Source of the DNA: Niveispirillum irakense DSM 11586
Lineage (GTDB): Bacteria > Pseudomonadota > Alphaproteobacteria > Azospirillales > Azospirillaceae
DNA: 64,000 bases
Direction of reading: 5' to 3'
NCBI RefSeq assembly: GCF_000429645.1
Contig: NZ_AUCG01000016.1
Span: 1-64,000 of the forward strand
The notes beneath the pieces were generated by a model. It saw nothing but the letters and a program-made list of their open reading frames with translations, was not told the DNA's origin and searched no databases. Made by a program: the position numbers and the translations under genes. The stretch's first letter is position 1, and each line of letters begins with the position of its first letter. Shown here piece after piece: positions 18,091 to 26,932 of the stretch.

Positions 18091-18170
18091 AACCAAACCA
18101 AGCCATTACGGGGAGATGGGCTTGGTGGCTAAGGGCCAGGGATCAGGAGTGTCTATCCTGTCATCAAAAA

Positions 18171-18581
18171 TTAATTCCCAAGCGCTGCCCGGATTTGGGC
18201 CGCGAAGGCGGCATCGTCCCCGTCGGCATAATCCGCCGCATGGCCGCTGCCCCAGACCGGACCGGGCCATGCCGGATCGTCCCGCCGCCGTGCGATAACA
18301 TGGATGTGAAGCTGCGGCACCAGATTGCCCAGCGCGCCGGTATTGATCTTGTCCGGTCGGCACAGATGTTCCAGTACCTGCGCCGCGGCCGCCGTCTCCC
18401 GCGCCAGTTGCTGCTGGTCGGCATCATTCAGCCGGTGAATCTCCACCGCTCCGGCCCGGCGCGGCACCAGGATCAGCCAAGGGAAAAGCCGGTTGCGCAT
18501 CAAGAGCACTCGGCACAGCGCCAGATCGGTGACCGGAACCGTATCGGCCGCCAGCCGTTCATGCAGCGAGAAAGACGACAT
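18171..18581 (-). CDS. HIT-domain protein
   Basis: 136 residues. A histidine-triad fold protein, probably a nucleotide hydrolase or transferase in the cytosol. LFPWLILVPRR, the EIHRLNDADQQQL helix and the active-site strand NLVPQLHIHVIARR are visible, followed by PAWPGPVWG, which is conserved in the alphaproteobacterial branch. The canonical HxHxH triad here reads H-I-H-V-I: the first two histidines, including the nucleophile, are present, while the third position is isoleucine. The start is ATG at 18581. It sits alone between the EEP gene and the glucan synthase gene, which is read in the opposite direction. Confidence 0.9.
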   Translation of the reverse strand: MSSFSLHERLAADTVPVTDLALCRVLLMRNRLFPWLILVPRRAGAVEIHRLNDADQQQLARETAAAAQVLEHLCRPDKINTGALGNLVPQLHIHVIARRRDDPAWPGPVWGSGHAADYADGDDAAFAAQIRAALGN

Positions 18582-18772
18582 CCGCAGAAACTCTCATTCT
18601 TCCGGTCACAAAATCCGAGGGATACTGTACCAGCGGCGCACCAATGCGCTATCGTGAAGGTCATGATCCGCGATAGCCATTGCACATTTCACAAAAATAA
18701 CAGAAACGGCTGCCACATAGGGCCGTGGCGTTGCAGTGCAATAACGGCCGTTTCCAGGGGCAAGTGGAAAAG

Positions 18773-21382
18773 ATGGGCAAAATCCTGATGATGCGCGGTT
18801 CAGCCTGGATCGTGCTGGCCCTGCTGGTGCTGGGCAATATCGGCGCCTGGGCCTTGTCGAACCGGCCGATCACGCCGGAAAAGCTCTGGTCTGGCACCAT
18901 TGCCGGCGTCGCCTTCAGCCCCTATCAGGAAAACCAGAATCCCCAGGACGGGCGGCACCCGTCCCGCGCCGATATTGAGCGCGACCTGGAAGTGGTTGCC
19001 CCCTATGTCCGCTCCATCCGCACCTATACCGCCACCGACGGGCTGGAGATCATCCCCGAACTGGCGGCCAAGCATGATCTGGATGTGACCGCCGGCGCCT
19101 GGATTTCCGGCGATCTGGGCAAGAATGAGCAGGAAATCAATTCCCTTGTCCGCCTGACCCGCGCCAATCCCAATGTAAAGCGGGTGATGGTCGGCAACGA
19201 GGTGATGTATCGCGGCGATCTGGAGGTCGGCGCCCTGATCGATTATGTCCAGCGCGTCAAAAAGCAGCTCGACGTGCCGGTTTCCACTGCCGAGCCGCCC
19301 TATGTCTGGATCAAATATCCCGAGTTGGCAGAGTCGGTGGATTACATCACCATCCACCTGCTGCCTTATTGGGAAAAGGTGCCGATCGAGCAGGCGATGG
19401 ATCAGGTCCGTCGCGGTTATGACGAGATTCGCGCCAAATATCCCGATAAGCACATCCTGATCGGTGAAGCCGGCTGGCCGTCCGATGGCCCCTATCGTGG
19501 CGGCGCCCAGGCCAGCCTGATCAATCAGGCCCAGTTCATCCGCAATTTCCTGAACCTGGCCGGTGAAAACCGCTGGGACTATTACATCATGGAAGGGTTC
19601 GATCAGCCCTGGAAGCGGGAGATCGGCGGCGCGGCGGAGGCCAACTGGGGCATCTGGGACACCCATCGCCAGATGAAATTCCCCATGGAAGGCCGGGTGT
19701 TCGAGGTGCCGGGCTGGCCGGTGCTATGCGCCATTGCCACAGCACTCGCCTTCCTGCCCATGGTCTGGTTCGTGCTGCAGCGCGACGATCTGAAACCGGC
19801 GGGCCAGCTCTTCTATGGCGCGCTGATCCAAGGTATCGCATCGGGCCTTGTCTGGACCGCGACGGAGGCGATGACCACGGGCATGAACACCATGTCCTTC
19901 ATCGCGTTCCTGGTGCTGATCTTTGCCCAGATCCTGCTGCTGATCGTGGTGCTGATCGACGGGCTGGAACTGACGGAGGTGGTGTGGACCGACCGCTGGA
20001 AGCGGAAATTCACGCCCGTTAAGGTCAATACCAGCGGCTATTACCCCAAAGTGTCCATCCATGTGCCCTGCTATAATGAGCCGGCGCATATGGTGATCGA
20101 GACGCTCAACGCGCTCGCCCGGATGAATTATCCGAATTTTGAAGTCCTGGTGATCGACAACAACACCAAGGACGAGGAAGTCTGGAAGCCGCTGGAGGCG
20201 CATTGCGCCAAGCTGGGGCCGAATTTCCGCTTCTTCCATCTGGCGAAATGGCCGGGCTACAAGGCCGGTGCCTTGAATTTCGGCCTCGCCGTGACCGCGC
20301 CGGACGCCGAAGTGGTGGGCGTGATCGACAGCGATTATCAGGTGACGCCAGACTGGTTGTCCGCCACCACGCCCTATTTCGAAAATCCCAAGGTCGCCTT
20401 TGTGCAGAGCCCGCAGGATTACCGGGAATGGCACATCCATCCGTTCCACCGGATGATCAACTGGGAATATCAGGGCTTTTTCCATATCGGCATGGTGCAG
20501 CGGAACGAGCGGAACGCCATCATCCAGCATGGCACCATGACGCTGATCCGCACCTCCATCCTGAAGGAAGTGGGCTGGTGGGCCGAATGGTGCATCTGTG
20601 AGGATGCCGAATTGGGCCTGCGCCTGTTTGAGGAGGGTCTGGAATCGGTCTATATGCCCGACAGTTTCGGCAAGGGCCTGGTGCCGGACAGCTTCGCCGG
20701 CTACAAGACCCAACGCTTCCGCTGGGCCTATGGCGCGGTGCAGATCATCAAGCGGCATTGGCGGGAATTCCTGCCGTCGGGCAAGAAACTGACCTTTGGC
20801 CAGAAATACCATTTCGTTACCGGCTGGCTGCCCTGGTTCGCTGATGCCGCCCATATGGGATTCGTTATCGGCGGTATCTTCTGGTCACTGGGCCTGTTGC
20901 TGGCCCCGCAATATTTTGAATTTCCGCCCACCGTCTTCATCATGCCCACGCTGGGCGTGTTCTTCTTCAAGGTGGCCTGCGGCTTGTGGCTTTATGCGGC
21001 GCGGGTGAAATGCAGCTTCATCGACAAGGTGAATGCCGCCGTGGCCGGCATGGCGCTGACCCACACAGTGGGCCGCGCTGTCTGGACCGGCCTGTTCACC
21101 CAGGGCCGCCCCTTCGTCCGCACGCCGAAATGCGAGGATCAGCCGGCGCTGATCCAGGGCTTCCTGCATGCGCGGGAAGAGGTGGTGCTGATGGTGGCGC
21201 TGTGGATCACCGCCTTCCTGGTCGGCTGGCGGGAAGGGGGAGATAATCGCGACGCCTATATCTGGTCGGCGATGCTGGTGGTGCAGTCCCTGCCCTATAT
21301 CGCTGCCTTGGCCGTTGCCACCATCAACGGCCTGCCCATGCCCAAGCAGGAGGGGCCGGAGCCGGCACCGGCGGCGGAATAA
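18773..21382 (+). CDS. Beta-glucan synthase, GH17-GT2 fusion (NdvB-like)
   Basis: An 869-residue inner-membrane protein. After an N-terminal membrane helix comes a periplasmic GH17 (beta-1,3-glucanase-like) domain, about residues 40-300, with catalytic-type glutamates in VGNEVMYRG (about 142) and GEAGWPSDGP (about 232). Three membrane helices follow, then a cytosolic GT2 domain from about 425: VPCYNEP, VIDSDYQV (DxD, about 518), CEDAELG (about 608) and QRFRWAYG (about 646), then further helices. This architecture is that of Bradyrhizobium/Pseudomonas NdvB-type enzymes that make cyclic or linear beta-1,3-linked periplasmic glucans; the GH17 part probably acts as transglycosylase. The start is ATG at 18773; an upstream GTG at 18725 is possible. 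Product inferred from architecture. Confidence 0.88.
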   Translation: MGKILMMRGSAWIVLALLVLGNIGAWALSNRPITPEKLWSGTIAGVAFSPYQENQNPQDGRHPSRADIERDLEVVAPYVRSIRTYTATDGLEIIPELAAKHDLDVTAGAWISGDLGKNEQEINSLVRLTRANPNVKRVMVGNEVMYRGDLEVGALIDYVQRVKKQLDVPVSTAEPPYVWIKYPELAESVDYITIHLLPYWEKVPIEQAMDQVRRGYDEIRAKYPDKHILIGEAGWPSDGPYRGGAQASLINQAQFIRNFLNLAGENRWDYYIMEGFDQPWKREIGGAAEANWGIWDTHRQMKFPMEGRVFEVPGWPVLCAIATALAFLPMVWFVLQRDDLKPAGQLFYGALIQGIASGLVWTATEAMTTGMNTMSFIAFLVLIFAQILLLIVVLIDGLELTEVVWTDRWKRKFTPVKVNTSGYYPKVSIHVPCYNEPAHMVIETLNALARMNYPNFEVLVIDNNTKDEEVWKPLEAHCAKLGPNFRFFHLAKWPGYKAGALNFGLAVTAPDAEVVGVIDSDYQVTPDWLSATTPYFENPKVAFVQSPQDYREWHIHPFHRMINWEYQGFFHIGMVQRNERNAIIQHGTMTLIRTSILKEVGWWAEWCICEDAELGLRLFEEGLESVYMPDSFGKGLVPDSFAGYKTQRFRWAYGAVQIIKRHWREFLPSGKKLTFGQKYHFVTGWLPWFADAAHMGFVIGGIFWSLGLLLAPQYFEFPPTVFIMPTLGVFFFKVACGLWLYAARVKCSFIDKVNAAVAGMALTHTVGRAVWTGLFTQGRPFVRTPKCEDQPALIQGFLHAREEVVLMVALWITAFLVGWREGGDNRDAYIWSAMLVVQSLPYIAALAVATINGLPMPKQEGPEPAPAAE

Positions 21383-21397
21383 TCCCCTTCCCGCTGA

Positions 21398-21574
21398 TCA
21401 CTCCTCCAGCTTGTGACCATCCAGATGCCGGGCCGCGGCTTGTTCCTCGGCCCGGCTTTTCTTTTTTTCTTCCTTGGTGCGGCCGAACTTCACGCGGTTC
21501 TCCGCTGCCTGAACTTCCCGTTCTGCCTTGGCCTTCGCCTTGCGCGCACGGTTGAGATTCACGATTTCGCCCAT
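21398..21574 (-). CDS. DUF4169 family small protein
   Basis: 58 residues. MGEIVNLNRARKAKAKAE, then ENRVKFGRTKEEKKK, and the end HLDGHKLEE match DUF4169, a short, strongly basic, charged-helix family found almost only in alphaproteobacteria; function unknown. The ATG at 21574 has AGGGG eight bases upstream. It lies between the glucan synthase (converging on it) and the asmA-like gene (diverging from it). It is easily missed because of its length. Confidence 0.85.
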   Translation of the reverse strand: MGEIVNLNRARKAKAKAEREVQAAENRVKFGRTKEEKKKSRAEEQAAARHLDGHKLEE

Positions 21575-21652
21575 TTCATCCCCTATCCCTGGCGCTCATT
21601 CCCGCGATAGGTTAACGCCCAGCGGGTTCACGATGGCAAGGGGATTGGACGG

Positions 21653-24600
21653 GTGCGCAAACTGCTGGTGCTGGTGGCGCTGCTGGTGATCGTGGCGGGT
21701 GGCGGGCTTCTGCTGGCGCCGTCCCTGGTGCCATGGAACCAGTTTCGCGATCAGGTGGCCGAGATGCTGGCCGGGCTGACCGGCCGGCAGGTCGTGATTG
21801 ATGGCGATCTGGCCCTGACCCTGCTGCCTGTGCCCACCCTGACCGCCGCCGATGTGCGGCTGGTGGAAGATGGGGAGACGCTGGCCAGCATCGGCAGCGT
21901 CGCCATGCAGGTGCGCCCCCTGCCGCTGCTGTCGCAATCCATCCAGTTGGAAAGCCTGCGTCTGGACAATGCCGACCTGCGGGTGGTGGAAGACGCCGCC
22001 GGCAATCGCCATTGGCCCATCGTGCTGGACGCGCTGGGCCAATCGGTGCAGGTGGAAAGCCTGCATCTGGCCGACAGCCGGTTGAGCTGGGAACGCCCGG
22101 ACCAGCCGACCGTCCGGCTGGAGGCGATTGGCGCGGAGATCACCGCCGGCGGCCCGTCCGGCCCGTTCGAACTGACGGGGGATGCCAGCCTGGGCGGCAC
22201 CCCGTTGCGCCTGAACCTGACAGCCGCCCGCAGGGCGGCCAGCGGTTCCCTGCCCCTGCGGGCCAGCCTGTCCGTACCGAACGGCAAGGGGGAAGTCCGT
22301 TTTGCCGGGGTGGTCGCACCCAGCGCAAAGGAAGGAAGGCGCCTGGAAGGCGACCTGAACATCCAGGCCGTCGATTCCACCCCCCTGCTGGGTTTGATGC
22401 GCCCCCTGCTGGGGCAGCCCCCTGTAGACACGCCGGAACTGGGCCGCGCCCTGCGCCTGACCGGGCGGCTGAACCTGGATGCCACCAGCATCGGCATGGA
22501 TGGCATCGATCTGCAATGGGGTGACAGCCAGGCGACCGGCAGCGCCAGCCTGTCCCTGACGGCGGATGGCACCGGCGCTTTGGTCCTGTCCTTCACCCGG
22601 TTCGACCTAGATGCCCTTCTGGCCAATGCCCCCCCGATCGCGGATTGGCGCCCGGCGGCAGCGATGGATATCGATCTGCTGGCGGATGAGATGCGCTGGC
22701 GCGGCGACCAGATGCGCGATGTCCGCCTGCTGGGCCGCTGGCAGGCCCCCGCTTTGACGCTGGAAACCCTGGCCGCCACCCTGCCCGGCGACATGGCGGT
22801 GTCCCTGACCGGCAGCGCCAGCCTGGACGGCGATGCCCCGCGCCTGGAGGGCAAGGTAGACCTCGCCGCCACATCGCTTCGCGACACGCTGGCCTGGGCC
22901 GGGCTGGATGTTACCAGCGTGCCGGTGGAGCGGCTGCGGCAGGCGAAATTGACCGGCACGCTGGCCGGCAAACCGCAGGATATGGCCCTGACCGATCTTA
23001 CCGGCACATTGGACACGACCCGTTTCACCGGGGCCGTCACGCTGACGCGGCGTGATCGCCCTGGCCTCGGACTACGCCTGACCCTGGACCGGCTGGATCT
23101 GGATGCCTATCGCCAGCCCGGCACGCCCGGCTGGGGGGAGCGGCTGGCGCCATGGCTGCGTGAGGCGGATATCAACCTGACGCTGGAGGCTGGCCATCTG
23201 ACCCTGGCCGGGTTGCAGGCCGATGGGGTGGTGCTGGACAGTGCCGCCAATAACGGGGCCGTCACCCTGCACAATGCCGATATTCAGTCTCTGTCCGGCA
23301 TCGCCCTGCGGGGAACCGGCCATTATGCCGGCAGCGGGCAACCCGGTTCCCACCTGACGCTGACCGGATCGGCCCCGACCCTGGGGCCTTTATTCCGTGC
23401 GCTGGACATTGGCAGTTCCACCCTGGCCGACCGGATCGGCGCCGTTACGCTGGACGCCCGGATCGTGGGGGATGACAGCAAGGCCGCCCTGGATATCCGC
23501 ACCGGGCTGCTGGGCGGCACCCTGCATATTGGCGGCGATCTGCTGGACCCGGCCGGCAGCCCCCGCCCAGCCCTGAAAATGCGGGCCACCCTGCCGGAAA
23601 CGGCGGATCTGTGGCGGTTGACGGCCCCCTCGGTCCAGTTCCCCCCCGCCCCCTGGGGAGCAACGGACCTGTATGGGGAACTGACCGCGGAAGACGACAC
23701 CTATGTGCTGACGGCCTTGCAGGGCAGTTTCGCCGGCCATGCCCTTACCGGCACCGTGCGTCTGACCCCACCGCCCTCCCCACCCGCCCCGGACGGACAG
23801 CCCGTTCCCCCCGCCGTGGAAGCTGCGGCCAAGGCCCCTGGCCTTGCCCAACTGGCAGGGGAATTGACCTTCGGCGCCCTGGACCTGGACCGGCTGCTGC
23901 CCGGCCTGACGCGGGAGGATGGCGATATCGGCCTGGATTGGACCCGCCGCCTGAACGGACAGGTGACCCTGGCTGCCGACCGGCTGACCCTGGCGGGCGA
24001 AGAGATCACCAAAGCCCGCCTGCCTTTCCGGATCGGTGCCGGGCTGGTGCGGCTGGAAGAGGGGACGGCCGAATGGCAGGGCGGCAAGGCCGTTATTGCC
24101 GCCGGTCTGGCGCAGATGGAAGCCGGGCCGGAGGGTGGCGAAGCCCCCCTGACCGGCAACCTGACCCTGACACTGGCCGATGCCGCCCTGCCCGCAGAGG
24201 CCGCCCCCGCCGCCACCGGAATCGGGGTTGATGGCGGGCGCTTCGATATCCGCTTCACCGGCAATGGGGAGGGGCGAAACCCCCGCCAGCTCTGGTCCGC
24301 CTTGAACGGCCAGGGCAAGGCCAGCTTCCGCGCGGGCGCGTTGGTGGGGATCGACCTGTCCGCCCTGGGCGCAAGGCTGGGTGAGGGAGGAACCGGCGCG
24401 ATACCCGCCTTGCGGACCCTGACGCTGAAAGGCGGGCGCACGCCCTTCACCACCCTGGGCTTTGATTTCAATCTGGCCGATCAGGTAGCCGCCCTGTCCG
24501 CTATCGACATGGCCGCACCGGGCGGCACCTTAAGCGGTGCCGGGGCCTGGAACCTGCGCAGCCGCACCGTTGATCTGAACCTGTCACTCACCCCCGCCGT

Positions 24601-24859
24601 CCCCGGCAAACCGCCCGCCATGGCCCTGGCCGTGAAGGGGCCGGATGGGGCCGCGTCGCGCAATCTGGACCTGGGCGCGGTGGAAGCGTGGCACAAGAAA
24701 CGCGAAGCCGCCCGACTGGCGGCGGCAGAGAAAAAGGCCGCCCCTGCCGCAAAACCTGCAGCCCCAGCCCCCAAACCCGCCGCGAAAGCGGTCCCGGCAC
24801 CCCCGCGCAACGATCCGGTTGGTTCCATCCTGGACCGGCTGAAGCAGCAGGGAGGCTGA
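21653..24859 (+). CDS. AsmA family protein
   Basis: 1068 residues. A single N-terminal membrane anchor (LLVLVALLVIVAGGGLLLAPSLVPW) is followed by the AsmA N-terminal domain (RDQVAEMLAGLTGRQVVIDGDLAL) and a very long repetitive beta-rich periplasmic region. The C-terminal AsmA_2-like part (GQGKASFRAGALVGIDLSAL ... FNLADQVAAL) precedes a Lys/Ala/Pro-rich tail. AsmA-like proteins (TamB/YhdP/AsmA) form grooves that move phospholipids between the inner and outer membranes. The start is GTG at 21653, since the upstream ATG at 21633 is out of frame. It follows the divergent DUF4169 gene and precedes hbdH by about 100 bases. Its precise role is inferred from the family. Confidence 0.9.
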   Translation: MRKLLVLVALLVIVAGGGLLLAPSLVPWNQFRDQVAEMLAGLTGRQVVIDGDLALTLLPVPTLTAADVRLVEDGETLASIGSVAMQVRPLPLLSQSIQLESLRLDNADLRVVEDAAGNRHWPIVLDALGQSVQVESLHLADSRLSWERPDQPTVRLEAIGAEITAGGPSGPFELTGDASLGGTPLRLNLTAARRAASGSLPLRASLSVPNGKGEVRFAGVVAPSAKEGRRLEGDLNIQAVDSTPLLGLMRPLLGQPPVDTPELGRALRLTGRLNLDATSIGMDGIDLQWGDSQATGSASLSLTADGTGALVLSFTRFDLDALLANAPPIADWRPAAAMDIDLLADEMRWRGDQMRDVRLLGRWQAPALTLETLAATLPGDMAVSLTGSASLDGDAPRLEGKVDLAATSLRDTLAWAGLDVTSVPVERLRQAKLTGTLAGKPQDMALTDLTGTLDTTRFTGAVTLTRRDRPGLGLRLTLDRLDLDAYRQPGTPGWGERLAPWLREADINLTLEAGHLTLAGLQADGVVLDSAANNGAVTLHNADIQSLSGIALRGTGHYAGSGQPGSHLTLTGSAPTLGPLFRALDIGSSTLADRIGAVTLDARIVGDDSKAALDIRTGLLGGTLHIGGDLLDPAGSPRPALKMRATLPETADLWRLTAPSVQFPPAPWGATDLYGELTAEDDTYVLTALQGSFAGHALTGTVRLTPPPSPPAPDGQPVPPAVEAAAKAPGLAQLAGELTFGALDLDRLLPGLTREDGDIGLDWTRRLNGQVTLAADRLTLAGEEITKARLPFRIGAGLVRLEEGTAEWQGGKAVIAAGLAQMEAGPEGGEAPLTGNLTLTLADAALPAEAAPAATGIGVDGGRFDIRFTGNGEGRNPRQLWSALNGQGKASFRAGALVGIDLSALGARLGEGGTGAIPALRTLTLKGGRTPFTTLGFDFNLADQVAALSAIDMAAPGGTLSGAGAWNLRSRTVDLNLSLTPAVPGKPPAMALAVKGPDGAASRNLDLGAVEAWHKKREAARLAAAEKKAAPAAKPAAPAPKPAAKAVPAPPRNDPVGSILDRLKQQGG

Positions 24860-24955
24860 TGCACATGGCCGGTCTGCGACATGGCACGGGCTGGAAGACA
24901 CCATTTCCGCATTACTAATCGTTCAGCCACCTTTCGAATTCGGGAGCCTCAGACC

Positions 24956-25741
24956 ATGTTGTTGAAGGGGAAAACCGCCATCGTCACCGGTTCCACCAGC
25001 GGAATCGGGCTTGGCATTGCCCGCAAGCTAGCGGCCGCCGGGGCCGACATCATGCTGAACGGGTTCGGTGATGCGGCAGAGATTGAGGCTGTGCGCCGCG
25101 CTGTGGAAACCGATTATGGCGTGCGCGCCCTTTATTCCGCCGCGGATATGAGCAAGCCGGATCAGATCGCCGATATGGTGGCCGCCGCATCTGCCGGCCT
25201 GGGCGGGGCGGATATCCTGGTCAATAATGCCGGCATCCAGCACACGGCCAGGGTGGAGGATTTCCCGGCTGAACGGTGGGAAACCATCATCGCCATCAAC
25301 CTGTCAGCGGTGTTCTATGGCAGCCAGGCCGTGCTGCCACATATGAAGGCGCGCAACTGGGGCCGTATCATCAATATCGCGTCGGCCCATGGGCTGGTGG
25401 CCAGCGCCCAGAAGGCGGCCTATGTCGCCGCCAAGCATGGCGTGGTCGGCCTGACCAAGGTGGTGGCGCTGGAGAATGCGGAAACCAACATCACCTGCAA
25501 CGCCATCTGCCCCGGCTGGGTGCTGACACCGCTGGTGCAAAAGCAGATCGACGCGCTGGCCGCGCGGGAAAATATCTCGGTGCAGGAGGCCCAAGTCCGT
25601 CTTCTGTCGGAAAAGCAACCCTCCAAGCAGTTCACCACGCCGGAGCAATTGGGCGATCTCGCCGTCTTCCTGTGTGGCGACGCCGCTGCCAATATCCGTG
25701 GTGCCTCGCTCAGTGTCGATGGGGGATGGACGGCGCAGTAA
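24956..25741 (+). CDS. bdhA: 3-hydroxybutyrate dehydrogenase
   Basis: Oxidises (R)-3-hydroxybutyrate to acetoacetate with NAD+, the first step in using monomers released from polyhydroxybutyrate. 261 residues, SDR fold. Visible: TGSTSGIG cofactor loop (residues 11-18), NNAG (90-93), catalytic Ser143, Tyr156 and Lys160 (IASAHGL ... AAYVAAK), CPGWVLTPLVQ, and the C-terminal SVDGGWTAQ typical of BdhA. The ATG at 24956 is the family start. The patatin gene begins 56 bases downstream; this pair recurs in alphaproteobacteria and suggests a link to storage-polymer turnover. Confidence 0.93.
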   Translation: MLLKGKTAIVTGSTSGIGLGIARKLAAAGADIMLNGFGDAAEIEAVRRAVETDYGVRALYSAADMSKPDQIADMVAAASAGLGGADILVNNAGIQHTARVEDFPAERWETIIAINLSAVFYGSQAVLPHMKARNWGRIINIASAHGLVASAQKAAYVAAKHGVVGLTKVVALENAETNITCNAICPGWVLTPLVQKQIDALAARENISVQEAQVRLLSEKQPSKQFTTPEQLGDLAVFLCGDAAANIRGASLSVDGGWTAQ

Positions 25742-25797
25742 AAGCGCCGTCACCATCCTTTATCGGTGCTGATTTACACTTTTCATTCAAGGTTCGC

Positions 25798-26886
25798 ATG
25801 ACCAAGCCCCCCACCGCCCACACACCGGGCCGGCGCGCTGCCCCTGTTACCAATCAGGCCGAGGAAAAGCCCGGCAAAAGCCGGATCAATCTGGCCCTGC
25901 AGGGCGGCGGTGCCCATGGTGCCTTCACCTGGGGCGTCCTGGACCGGCTGCTGGAAGATGGGCGCCTGGATGTGGAAGGGATCAGCGGCACATCCGCCGG
26001 CGCGATGAACGGGGCGCTGCTGGCCCAGGGCCTGCTGACCGGTGGGCCGGACAAGGCGCGGGAATTGCTGGAACGGCTATGGCGGCGGGTGGCCAAGTCA
26101 CACGGGCTGGGGCCGCTGGCCCCGTCCTGGCTGATGCCGTTCAGCACCGGCCCCAATCTGGACAGCCACCCCGTCTATGCCGGGATGGACATGATGGTGC
26201 GCATGCTGTCGCCCTATCAGTTCAACCCGATGGGGGTGAACCCGCTGCGCGATGTGCTGGATGGGCTGGTGGATTTCGACCTGCTGCGCCGGGCACAAGA
26301 TGTCCGCCTGTTCGTCAGCGCCACCAATGTCAACCGCGGCCAGCTTCGCGTGTTCAGCGGCAATGAGTTATCGGTTGATTGCCTGCTGGCCTCGGCCTGC
26401 CTGCCCATGCTGTTCCAGGCCGTGCGGATCGAGGGGGAGCATTACTGGGATGGCGGCTATATGGGCAACCCGGTGCTGGACCCGCTGATCAAGCAATGCA
26501 CCAGCCCGGATGTGCTGGTGGTGCAGGTCACGCCCATGCATCGCCCGGACCTGCCCCGCACGCCCACCGCCATCATCGACCGGATCAACGAGATCAGCTT
26601 CAATTCCACCTTTTACCGGGAATTGCGGTCGATTGAGCTGGTGAACCGGCTGCTGGACGATGGGCGGATCAACCCCGATGCCGGCCTGCGCCCGATCCAT
26701 CTGCACATGATTGAAAGCGACGCCAGCATGGGGGCGCTGGGTGTCTCCTCCAAGCTGAATGGGGACTGGGGCTTTCTCAGTGAATTGCGCGACCTGGGCC
26801 GCGCGGCGGCGGAAGGCTGGCTGGACGCCCATCACGCCGCCATCGGCCAGAAAAGCAGCTTCGCCACCGGCCCGTTCTTCGTGTGA
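25798..26886 (+). CDS. Patatin-like phospholipase family protein
   Basis: 362 residues. Patatin Ser-Asp dyad hydrolase: oxyanion loop LQGGGAHGAF (residues 34-43), nucleophile Ser66 in GISGTSAGAM, and catalytic Asp in YWDGGYMGNP. A disordered, basic N-terminus of about 25 residues precedes the domain and no signal peptide is seen, so it is probably cytosolic. It lies just after bdhA on the same strand. Patatins act on lipids, but given the neighbour this one could instead be involved in polyhydroxybutyrate granule turnover; that is inference. The ATG at 25798 is the first plausible start. Confidence 0.9.
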   Translation: MTKPPTAHTPGRRAAPVTNQAEEKPGKSRINLALQGGGAHGAFTWGVLDRLLEDGRLDVEGISGTSAGAMNGALLAQGLLTGGPDKARELLERLWRRVAKSHGLGPLAPSWLMPFSTGPNLDSHPVYAGMDMMVRMLSPYQFNPMGVNPLRDVLDGLVDFDLLRRAQDVRLFVSATNVNRGQLRVFSGNELSVDCLLASACLPMLFQAVRIEGEHYWDGGYMGNPVLDPLIKQCTSPDVLVVQVTPMHRPDLPRTPTAIIDRINEISFNSTFYRELRSIELVNRLLDDGRINPDAGLRPIHLHMIESDASMGALGVSSKLNGDWGFLSELRDLGRAAAEGWLDAHHAAIGQKSSFATGPFFV

Positions 26887-26890
26887 GCCT

Positions 26891-26932
26891 GGGGGGCGAT
26901 GCCCCCCGCTCCCGCTGACAGGGGCCTGTCAG
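26891..26932. terminator. Two adjacent hairpins between convergent genes
   Basis: GGGGGGC-GAT-GCCCCCC (26891-26907) is followed by CTGACAGG-GG-CCTGTCAG (26915-26932), the latter overlapping the stop of the nucleoside hydrolase gene. They lie between the converging patatin and hydrolase genes. Neither has a T-tract, so terminator function is likely but not certain. Confidence 0.4.

Noticed and set aside
25276-25797. In-frame extension upstream of the patatin start, overlapping bdhA
   Set aside because: It would add 174 residues without any domain and lies out of frame over the intact bdhA gene; the ATG at 25798 gives a complete patatin.
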